Source: Novosphingobium terrae
GTDB lineage: Bacteria; Pseudomonadota; Alphaproteobacteria; Sphingomonadales; Sphingomonadaceae
NCBI RefSeq assembly: GCF_017163935.1
Contig: NZ_JABVZR010000001.1
Coordinates: 1,240,001-1,304,000 of the forward strand
Reading direction: 5' to 3'
DNA length: 64,000 bases
The notes beneath the pieces are model-generated. The model searched no databases. It was not told the DNA's origin and saw only the letters and a list, made by a program, of their open reading frames with translations. Positions 16,087 through 23,496 of this stretch are shown here, piece by piece; positions within the stretch are counted from its first letter, which is position 1, and each line of letters opens with the position of its first letter. Made by a program: the position numbers and the translations under genes.

Positions 16087-17405
16087 AGATCGTCCTTTTG
16101 GGCCGGGTTGCTGACCGCGCCGACACGCCAGCGATAGGGGCCGGGGGGCAGATCGTCCAGCCGCAGGGCCGAGCCATGCAGATTGTCCTCATCCAGAGCG
16201 AGCTTGCCCGGGTGCTTGGCCAGGGGCTGACCATTCTTGTCGATGGGGATCATCTGTACCCGGAAATGGGTGCCCGGATCGCCGGAATAGCGCCATGTCA
16301 CGCGCCAGCTGCGCGGGGTAAGACGCGCGATATCGGCATCGAGGGCATGGGCGCGCCGCTCGAAGCCTTGCGTGGCGGGCAGGCCCTCGAAACCGGTGGC
16401 GGAGATGGCGGTGGCGCGGGCAAACCAGTTGCCCTCGGGCAGCTGGGCGAAATGACCTTCCGCTGTTTGCGACGTGGTTTCGGCGACGATATCCCGAAAC
16501 GCCTCATCCCGCGCGATCTGGACATGATACGAGGCCGCCCCCGGCACCGGAGCCAGCGAAAAGCGCAACTCATGCCCGGCCTGCAGGCGGTCGGCCTCTG
16601 TGAAGGCGGGGGCAGGCAGCAGCGGTTCGGTATGGATGCCGCCGCCCGGCGCGACCGCGGCGCCTTCGCCCACCGGGATTGCCTGAGGATGGGCCGCGCC
16701 CGGCGCGCCGACGGCCACCGTGCCGCCCAGCACCTCGGTCAGCGAGGGGCCCTCACCATAATTGACGCGGAACACCGTGCCGCGCACCGCCGAAACGGCG
16801 ATGGGCGTGCGCACCTCATAATGGCTGGCCGGACCCAGTTGCTTGGCGACGGTGGTTTCCAGCCGTCCGTGTTCAACGCTGAACTGCTGGTCCATCGTGC
16901 CGGTCAGCAGGATGCGGCGCATGCGCGAAAGGCGCACCACGCTTTGCGAGGGCAGGGTCACGATCGAGCCATCGGCGGCGCGCAGGCTGAGGAAGGAACC
17001 GGCGCCGGTCTCGATCCGGGTGCCTTCGGCCAGCACGGCGCCTTGCGTGGCCGCGTGGCGGTCCTCACCCAGGCGCACATCACCGCGAAAACTGATCACG
17101 CTGGCGGTGGCGGATGCCCCACGCAGCAGGTTCACGGGGATGCGCAGATCGATGTCGGGCTGAAGATGCTCCGGGATCGGCACATGGTTGAGCTGCTGCA
17201 CCACGCGATAATCCTCGACCCGGTTGAAGTAACGGCGGGCCAGATCGATCAGCGTGTCATGGAGATGGGTGTGATAGGTGACTTCAGAAGGCGTGTTTTG
17301 CGCCCATGCTGCCGAAGGCAGGCTGCAGAACAAAGCCAAATTCAGGGCCGTGGTGATGCCCGGCATCATGCGGGGCATGCGACGGGCCTGAAAGTGCTTG
17401 TTCAT
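16050..17405 (-). CDS. Secreted LysM-FecR domain protein
   Basis: 451 residues from the Met at 17405, chosen because it forms an ATGA overlap with the regulator and opens a signal peptide (to about residue 35, AAWA-QN). Next is a LysM-like domain (about 41-93; HDTLIDLARRYFNRVEDYRVVQQLN, LRIPVNLL), then a FecR domain (about 101-230; GDVRLG, GTRIETGAGSFLSLRAADGSIVTLPSQSVVRL, VRGTVFRV, EVLGGTV). Two fibronectin-like segments (about 280-345 and 370-450) end the protein. There is no anti-sigma N-terminus, so this is not a classical FecR. It probably binds peptidoglycan and feeds the CHASE2 kinase (inference). Confidence 0.85.
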   Translation of the reverse strand: MNKHFQARRMPRMMPGITTALNLALFCSLPSAAWAQNTPSEVTYHTHLHDTLIDLARRYFNRVEDYRVVQQLNHVPIPEHLQPDIDLRIPVNLLRGASATASVISFRGDVRLGEDRHAATQGAVLAEGTRIETGAGSFLSLRAADGSIVTLPSQSVVRLSRMRRILLTGTMDQQFSVEHGRLETTVAKQLGPASHYEVRTPIAVSAVRGTVFRVNYGEGPSLTEVLGGTVAVGAPGAAHPQAIPVGEGAAVAPGGGIHTEPLLPAPAFTEADRLQAGHELRFSLAPVPGAASYHVQIARDEAFRDIVAETTSQTAEGHFAQLPEGNWFARATAISATGFEGLPATQGFERRAHALDADIARLTPRSWRVTWRYSGDPGTHFRVQMIPIDKNGQPLAKHPGKLALDEDNLHGSALRLDDLPPGPYRWRVGAVSNPAQKDDLWTQWREIRIER

Positions 17406-18097
17406 TCGTCCTCCGCGCAAGCCTCCAAACGGTAGCCATAGCTTACAATCGTCTGCAAGCGGAAGTTTCCACCAACGGCAAGTTTCAGCTTTGCCCGAAT
17501 ATGGGACACATGCACGTCCAGCGTGCGGGTGGGCAGGCCTGCCACGCTGTTCCACACCGTATCGAGCAGATAGCCGCGCGACAGGGGCCGGTTGAGGTTC
17601 TGGAAGAACAGCAGCGCCAAAGAGAATTCCTTGGCTGTCAGCCTTTGGGAGTCGCCGTCGAAATAGACGGTGCTTTCCAGCCGGTCGAAGCGATAGGAGC
17701 CGAAATCGATATGGCGCTGCGGCGCGACGCGCTGGCTGGAGCGGCGCAGGACAGCATCGATGCGCGCCGAAATCACCGCGGCGGTTTCCGGTTTAACGAT
17801 AAAGTCATCGGCGCCCTGGCTGAGGGTGCGCGCGATATCGCTCTTGTTGTACTGACTGGTGAGCATGATAACGGCAGGCGGAACTTCAAGGTTCTGCTGC
17901 ATCCATCCCAGTACTTCGGGCCCGGTCATGCGTGGCATATGCCAATCGAGGATGACAAGGTCGAAAGTTTCGCGCTGTAGTTGGGTGACGATCGACTGCC
18001 CATCGCCGAAAACAACACAGCTATGCCCGTCACTAGTCGTAATTGACTTGATGAAATCGACGAAGGCAATATCGTCGTCAGCAATTGCGATACGCAT
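17402..18097 (-). CDS. OmpR-family response regulator of the CHASE2/FecR operon
   Basis: 231 residues. Receiver domain with IADDDIAFV, phospho-acceptor Asp51 in LVILDWHMPRMTG and DFIVKPET. Winged helix with LTAKEFSLALLFFQNLNRPLSR, RTLDVHVSHIRAKL and IVSYGYRLE. It is the first gene of a four-gene minus-strand operon: regulator, LysM-FecR protein, CHASE2 kinase, small protein. The stop overlaps the next start (ATGA). Putting the regulator first and separating it from its kinase by an envelope protein is unusual. Confidence 0.92.
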   Translation of the reverse strand: MRIAIADDDIAFVDFIKSITTSDGHSCVVFGDGQSIVTQLQRETFDLVILDWHMPRMTGPEVLGWMQQNLEVPPAVIMLTSQYNKSDIARTLSQGADDFIVKPETAAVISARIDAVLRRSSQRVAPQRHIDFGSYRFDRLESTVYFDGDSQRLTAKEFSLALLFFQNLNRPLSRGYLLDTVWNSVAGLPTRTLDVHVSHIRAKLKLAVGGNFRLQTIVSYGYRLEACAEDE

Positions 18098-18578
18098 GAG
18101 ATCCCTTCATGTAGGGCTCAAAATGCCCCATCCCGTATCCCTCGCCAGATATACCTTGTTGTCACTTGGCAGAAGCGCAAAGGTGAGGGAATTTACAATC
18201 CTTTACATGAGTGGCGATAACGCCCTTGTTAAGCTGCGCGATGGTGATAACCCTGTGATAGCTTTAAGCAGCTGGAAAGAGGGTTATTAAGGCATATTGA
18301 CAGGATTTTCTGTCGCCATGATCAGGCCGCCTCTCGGGCGTGGCAGGTGCAGGATATGCACTGATTTGGTTAACATCGCCTTGGCGGATTCGCGAAAAAA
18401 CCCGATGTTTGTCCCATTTTGGGAGCCGGATTTTCGTCGTCAGCGCAGCTGCGCGGCACTCGTTCAGTGTTAAGCAATGATAAGCGGAGGCCGCCCGGCA
18501 CGGGTCTTGGGGAGACTCCGTAGCGGGCGGCCTTGTGATGGCGAGGATGCTTGCGCCTTTCAGCTCATCCTCAGAACC
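18098..18578. other. 481-bp intergenic region upstream of the CHASE2 operon
   Basis: No credible gene is seen. The stretch near 18110-18440 is more AT-rich than its neighbours and should hold the promoter of the regulator at 18097. ATAACCC (18247-18253) can pair with GGGTTAT (18281-18287), and GACAG with CTGTC near 18300. The part next to the TonB receptor gene holds a GC-rich hairpin (18489-18532). Confidence 0.6.
18489..18532 (-). terminator. GC-rich hairpin downstream of the TonB receptor gene
   Basis: GGCCGCCCG (18489-18497) is perfectly complementary to CGGGCGGCC (18524-18532), with a 26-nt loop. It lies 47 nt past the receptor's stop. There is no clear U run, so termination is plausible but not certain. 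Confidence 0.5.
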
Positions 18579-20978
18579 TTAGAACCTGATGTTGGCCTCC
18601 AGGCCATAGGTGCGTGCTTCATTGTAAAAGCCGTTCATGCCCACCGTGCTGCTGAAGGCCTTGTAAAAGACATGCTGCTCATTGAGCAAATTGCGCGCCC
18701 AGCCCGAAACGGTCAGCTTGGCGCCGCCCTGGCCCAGATCGATATCGGCAAAGGCGATGCGGCCATTGACGATAAAGGCGCTGTCACCCTTGGGCTGATA
18801 GACGTTCCCGGCAGCATTGGGGCCGGTGTAAACGGGGTCGGTGTAGCCCTGATAGAAGCCATTGTCGTAATTGAAGTCCATATGGCCGCGCAGGGTGAAA
18901 CCATTGGAAGGAATTTCATAGGTGATCGAGGCGCTGGCCGAATTGGTCGGCGTGTAGACCGGATAGATCGGGATCGGCAGCGTGTTGATCGTGCCGTTGG
19001 ACTGGCGGAAGGGATTGGCCGTGGCGGGGATCTTCACCTTCGTATAGGCATAGCTGCCTGTCAGCGTCAGGCCGGTGATGGGGATCAGGGTCAGCTCTGC
19101 TTCCACGCCCTTCAGGCGGCCCGTGCCGGGCGCATTGTAGGTTTCGGTGGTGGTGCGGGTGCCGGTGGTGATCAGATTGCCATTGGCGTCAAACTGCTGA
19201 TAGGTCGCCTGAAAATCGAGCTGAATGTCCTTGTAGCTGCCGGTGTAGGCGGCCACGTTGAGGCGCGCATGGCGGTTGAGGAATTCCGTCTTGGCGCCGA
19301 TTTCGAACATCGAGACCGTCTCGGGGTTGAACGGCGCATAGGTCAGAGAGCGTGAATTGGCGCCGCCCGATTTGTAGCCGGTGCTCCACTTGCCATAGAC
19401 ATGCATGTCACGGGTCAGGTCATAGGCCAGATTGACCATTGGATCGACACGCGACCAGGCGGCGTTCAGCTGCTGGGGCGCGGTGACGCCGTTCACCGTC
19501 GGCGTGGCGCCGTTGATGATGAACAGCTGGCCAACCTTCTTGTCCCGCGTGAAGCGCAGGCCGCCGGTCAGATGCAGATGATCGTTGAGGAGGGGCGGCG
19601 TGTAGGTCGCCTGACCGAAGGCGCCGAGGCTGGTGGCGGTGACATGGCTGGCGCGGTCGATCGAGACCGTGTTGATGTCGTAAGTCTTTATGATGTAGGT
19701 GCTGCCCGCCGCATTGGTGAACTGGTTGGTGTAGAAGGCCTGAGCGTTGTCCTGCACCTTTTCCTGATAGAACAGGGCGCCGGCCACGAATTTCAGATGC
19801 GGCACCTCGCCAATCAGCTGCAGCTCCTGGCTGACCTGATTCTGGCGGAACTGCGCCAGCGAATAGCGCGAGAAATTGGCATTGGTGAAGTTGCTGGCGG
19901 TCGAGATCACCATGGTGGTGGCCGCCGAGCCATTGTCATACTGGCTCTGGTTCAGATTGCGGTAGGAGCTGATCGACTTCAGCGTGATCTTGGGCGCGGC
20001 TTCCCATTCCAGCGTCAGGCGGTGGCCCCAGGTCTTGCCCACGCTGAGCTGCTGAGGCACGCCGACATTGGCGCTGTCGGCGCGGGTGGCCTGCACCGTG
20101 GCGGCAGCAGCCAGCTTGACCGAGCTGGAGGTGGGCGCCGAGAGCAGCTGGAGATACAGCGGGGTCGAGGCGTCGTAGGAGTTATCATAGGCATAGTCGG
20201 CGCTGAAATTGGGGGCCGGCTTCCACAGCGCTTCGACATGCAGCCCGCGCTTGTTGTAGTAGTTGAAGCCATACTGGCCTTCGAGCGGGTTCTTCACCAT
20301 GGCATCGCGATGAGCGACCACGCCGTCGAGCTTGACGGCAATGTCATGCCAGGCGGGCAGGTCGAGATGGACTTCGCCCTTGTAGGAGCCGTAATTGCCG
20401 AAACCGGCGGTCATGTTGGCCTTGAACTCACCGCTGGGCTTCTTGGTGGTGATGTTCACCGCGCCGCCCTCGGTGTTGCGGCCGAACAGCGTGCCCTGCG
20501 GGCCCTTCAGCACCTCGATGTTCTCGACATCATAGATCGCCGTGCCCAGGCCCTGAGCGCGGCCCATATAGACGCCGTCGATGTAGATGCCCACGCCCTG
20601 ATCGCGCGCGGGCTGGTTGGAGTCCGACAGAACGCCGATGCCGCGGATGTTCATCACCAGCGCGGAATTGCGCGAATAGAAGGGCGCAACCTTGAGCGAG
20701 GGAATGGCACCATCGCCCAGATCGAGCAGCGAGGTGATATGGCGGTTGGCAATATCCTGCGCGCCCAGCACCGAAATGGCGATGGGGGTGGTCTGCAGGC
20801 TCTGCGGGCGCTTTTCGGCGGTGACGATGATGTCGGTCAGCTGTTCGGTGTCGGCAGCGGGATCGACGGCGGGTGCTTCGGCAGGCACCGGCGCGGCGGC
20901 AAAAGCAGGCGCCGACAGCGCGCAAAGCGACGAACCCGCCAGCCACAGGCCGGCGCGCAGCATGGAAATAGTTTTCAT
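18579..20978 (-). CDS. TonB-dependent outer-membrane receptor
   Basis: 799 residues. Signal peptide (MKTISMLRAGLWLAGSSLCALSAPAFA), then a TonB-box-like segment (TDIIVTAEKRPQSLQTTPIAISVLGAQDI), plug domain (DLGDGAIPSLKVAPF, NIRGIGVLSDSNQPARDQGVGIYIDGVYMGRAQG, VLKGPQGTLFGRNTEGGAVNITTKKPSGEF) and a 22-strand-type barrel ending in RTYGLEANIRF with a terminal aromatic. It imports a scarce ligand with TonB-ExbBD energy. The ligand cannot be read; sphingomonads carry many such receptors for plant or aromatic compounds. DctA diverges 288 bp upstream. Confidence 0.94.
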   Translation of the reverse strand: MKTISMLRAGLWLAGSSLCALSAPAFAAAPVPAEAPAVDPAADTEQLTDIIVTAEKRPQSLQTTPIAISVLGAQDIANRHITSLLDLGDGAIPSLKVAPFYSRNSALVMNIRGIGVLSDSNQPARDQGVGIYIDGVYMGRAQGLGTAIYDVENIEVLKGPQGTLFGRNTEGGAVNITTKKPSGEFKANMTAGFGNYGSYKGEVHLDLPAWHDIAVKLDGVVAHRDAMVKNPLEGQYGFNYYNKRGLHVEALWKPAPNFSADYAYDNSYDASTPLYLQLLSAPTSSSVKLAAAATVQATRADSANVGVPQQLSVGKTWGHRLTLEWEAAPKITLKSISSYRNLNQSQYDNGSAATTMVISTASNFTNANFSRYSLAQFRQNQVSQELQLIGEVPHLKFVAGALFYQEKVQDNAQAFYTNQFTNAAGSTYIIKTYDINTVSIDRASHVTATSLGAFGQATYTPPLLNDHLHLTGGLRFTRDKKVGQLFIINGATPTVNGVTAPQQLNAAWSRVDPMVNLAYDLTRDMHVYGKWSTGYKSGGANSRSLTYAPFNPETVSMFEIGAKTEFLNRHARLNVAAYTGSYKDIQLDFQATYQQFDANGNLITTGTRTTTETYNAPGTGRLKGVEAELTLIPITGLTLTGSYAYTKVKIPATANPFRQSNGTINTLPIPIYPVYTPTNSASASITYEIPSNGFTLRGHMDFNYDNGFYQGYTDPVYTGPNAAGNVYQPKGDSAFIVNGRIAFADIDLGQGGAKLTVSGWARNLLNEQHVFYKAFSSTVGMNGFYNEARTYGLEANIRF

Positions 20979-21266
20979 GAAATATCGTCCCCTGTTCGAA
21001 TCTCAGGGGCGGCCTTGGCGGGGCTTGATGACGCGTTTGCGACATTTATTTGGATACTATTACAGATAGATAGCTGAAGATCGATTTATACATAATTTTT
21101 ACGGTAGAGATTGGATGAAAGGCATTTCGCACGGCTCTCCGTCCCGCTGCCCTGACCCATCCGGGGCGTGAGATTACGCATCGCCGCCCCTGTGGGCAAT
21201 GCGCCAACTTGCTCTGGCCCCGCGGGGCATGCCCGTGCCATGCAGGCCCCAGCAATGGAGCCCCCG

Positions 21267-22595
21267 ATGACCGTCAGCGATACGCCTCTTTCCTCCCGCC
21301 CCGCATGGCGCCGCTTGCTGGGAACGCTCTATGTGCAGGTGCTGCTGGGCATGGTGGTGGGGGCGGTGATCGGCTTTACGGCGCCCGATATCGGTGTGCA
21401 GCTCAAGGTGCTGGGCGATACGTTCGTGCGGTTGATCAAGATGATGATCGGGTTGATCGTCTTCTGCACCATCGTTTCGGGCGTTGGCGGATCGAAGGAT
21501 CTGAAAGGCGCGGGCAAGACCGGGGGCGTGGCGCTGCTCTATTTCGAGGTGCTGTCGCTGGTGGCGCTGCTCGCCGGTCTGGCGATGGTGCATCTGCTCA
21601 AGCCTGGCGTGGGCTTCGGGGCCGATCGCGCGCATCTCGATGCCCATGCCGTGGCGGCCTACACCACAGGCGCCAAGGCGCATGACGGGCTGGTCGGTTT
21701 CCTCACCGGCATGGTGCCTGACAGCGTGGTGGGCGCCTTCGCCAATGGCGAGATCCTACAGGTGGTGCTGATCTCGGTGCTGTTCGGCGCGGTGCTGGCC
21801 CAGACCGGAGAGCGCGGGGCGGCGGTGCGTGATCTGATCGAATCGGCCAACAGCGTGGTCTTTGGGGTGATCAATCTGATCATGCGGCTGGCCCCTTTCG
21901 GCGCGGGCGGGGCGATGGCCTACACCGTGGGCAAATTCGGCCTGAGCGCTCTGGGCAAGCTGGCCGGGCTGGTGGGCACCTTCTATGCGGCGGGCGCGCT
22001 GTTCGTGCTGATCGCGCTGGGGTTGATCATGGCCACCACGGGCCTCTCGATCCTGAAGCTGCTGGGTTACCTCAAAGCTGAACTGCTCATCACGCTGGGC
22101 GCCAGTTCTTCGGACGCAGCGCTGCCCGGCCTGATGGAGAAGATGGAGCATCTTGGCCTGTCGCGCCAGCATGTCGGTCTGGTGGTGCCTGCGGGCTATG
22201 TCTTCAACACCGATGGCACCGCGATCTATATGTCGATCACGGCGCTGTTTATCGCTCAGGCTTTGGGCATCGATCTGACGTGGCAGCAGGAGGCGCAGAT
22301 GCTGGCCGTGGCCATGGTGACCTCCAAGGGCGCGGGCGGCGTTTCCGGCGCGGGCTTTATCGGCCTGTTGGCGACGCTGGCGGTGGTGCCTGCCATTCCG
22401 CCTGCGGGCATGGCGCTGGTGCTGGGCGTCGACCGTTTCATGAGCGAGGCGCGCGCTCTGGTGAACATGATCGGCAATGCGGTGGCCTGTGTGGTGCTGG
22501 GCCACTGGCTGGGCGATCTGGACCGGTCCCGTGCCGCCCGCGTGCTGGCGGGGGATGAGGATCTGCGCTTCGTCGCGGGTGGAAACCGGGAATAA
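21267..22595 (+). CDS. dctA: C4-dicarboxylate:cation symporter (DctA/DAACS family)
   Basis: 442 residues from the Met at 21267 (GGAG 6 nt upstream); the longer frame adds an unlikely leader. It takes up succinate, fumarate and malate. Family motifs: SSSDAALPGLMEKMEHLG (first re-entrant loop; usually SSSESALP), VVPAGYVFNTDGTAIYMSI, VTSKGAGGVSGAGFI and VDRFMSEARALVNMIGNAVA with the substrate-binding Arg/Asn region. Eight TMs and hairpin loops fit the family. The usual dctBD regulators are not adjacent. Confidence 0.9.
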   Translation: MTVSDTPLSSRPAWRRLLGTLYVQVLLGMVVGAVIGFTAPDIGVQLKVLGDTFVRLIKMMIGLIVFCTIVSGVGGSKDLKGAGKTGGVALLYFEVLSLVALLAGLAMVHLLKPGVGFGADRAHLDAHAVAAYTTGAKAHDGLVGFLTGMVPDSVVGAFANGEILQVVLISVLFGAVLAQTGERGAAVRDLIESANSVVFGVINLIMRLAPFGAGGAMAYTVGKFGLSALGKLAGLVGTFYAAGALFVLIALGLIMATTGLSILKLLGYLKAELLITLGASSSDAALPGLMEKMEHLGLSRQHVGLVVPAGYVFNTDGTAIYMSITALFIAQALGIDLTWQQEAQMLAVAMVTSKGAGGVSGAGFIGLLATLAVVPAIPPAGMALVLGVDRFMSEARALVNMIGNAVACVVLGHWLGDLDRSRAARVLAGDEDLRFVAGGNRE

Positions 22596-22605
22596 CTGTC
22601 CGCTG

Positions 22606-22620
22606 GGCGCAATCTGCGCC
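22606..22620 (+). terminator. Small hairpin after dctA
   Basis: GGCGCA-ATC-TGCGCC followed by TTGT, 11 nt past the dctA stop. The stem is short and the U run weak. Confidence 0.35.
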
Positions 22621-22708
22621 TTGTCGCTCTTGGCCGGGGGGCTTGGGTGTTGCTAGGCCTTGGCTCTTGCCCGTGACGGGCGCGAATCAAGCTTGAGGAC
22701 ACATCAGG

Positions 22709-23386
22709 ATGAAGCGGATTGCTCTTGCCGTGCTGGCGACGACGCTGGTGCTGGCAGCTCCTGCGCAGGCGCGGCACCACCATCATGCCAAGGCATCGGC
22801 CAGCCAGAGCGCCAAATCGACCGGCAAGCATGGCACCAAGGCGACCAGGGCTGCAAAGCGGGCATCGCAGGCTGCCGGCAAATCCCGCCGCAGCCATCAC
22901 GCACGCGTGGCGGTGAAGCAGCGGGCGGCCCAGGGCTCGCATCGCGCATCAAGGCATCATGGGCGCCATGCTTCGGCCTACACCGCGCATCGCGGCAGCC
23001 ATAGCGCCCGGTTGCGCGGCAAGACTCATGGTCGCCATCAGGCTGCGGCCTATGGCACGCGCCATCACCATCGCTATGGTGCGGTGAAGACCTCGCGTCA
23101 TGCGGTCTCGCATCGCAAGAGCAGCTATCACGCCGGGCGTCACCACACGTCCAGCCGCCATGCCTATGGCTACACCAGCCACCGCCATGCCAGCCGTTAT
23201 GGCAGCCACCACAAGCGCCACAGCTATACGGGGCATCGCCGCTCGACATATGGCCAGAGCGCCTCGCACACCGCGCCCACCTACCGGACCCCGCATTATG
23301 AGGCGCCGGTGGACAGCAGCGGCCAGAGCAGCGGCAATTTCAACAATGCCTTCAAGGATATCCGCCCCAACGGCGATAACCATTGA
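22709..23386 (+). CDS. Secreted His/Arg-rich low-complexity protein
   Basis: 225 residues. A clear signal peptide (MKRIALAVLATTLVLAAPAQA) precedes a mature chain that starts RHHHHAK and is dominated by His, Arg, Lys, Ser, Ala and Tyr: 33 His in all (15%), often as HH or HHH spaced by Arg or Ser. The last 30 residues switch to acidic/polar text (YEAPVDSSGQSSGNFNNAFKDIRPNGDNH). No known domain is recognised. Metal (Zn, Ni, Cu) binding or polyanion binding in the periplasm is possible but unproven. A terminator follows directly, so it is probably monocistronic. Confidence 0.75.
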   Translation: MKRIALAVLATTLVLAAPAQARHHHHAKASASQSAKSTGKHGTKATRAAKRASQAAGKSRRSHHARVAVKQRAAQGSHRASRHHGRHASAYTAHRGSHSARLRGKTHGRHQAAAYGTRHHHRYGAVKTSRHAVSHRKSSYHAGRHHTSSRHAYGYTSHRHASRYGSHHKRHSYTGHRRSTYGQSASHTAPTYRTPHYEAPVDSSGQSSGNFNNAFKDIRPNGDNH

Positions 23387-23392
23387 TTGAAA

Positions 23393-23430
23393 CACAAAGG
23401 CCTGCGGTTCAACTGCCGTGGGCCTTTGTG
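23393..23430 (+). terminator. Terminator-like hairpin after the His-rich gene
   Basis: CACAAAGGCC (23393-23402) pairs perfectly with GGCCTTTGTG (23421-23430), and the loop has an inner GCGG/CTGCC stem. It starts 7 nt after the stop codon. Confidence 0.65.
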
Positions 23431-23496
23431 CTTCCGTAGCGGCCCATCTGAATGCATCGGATCAGCTGCTCCGGGTTTCTGTTTTAACGCGTTTTC

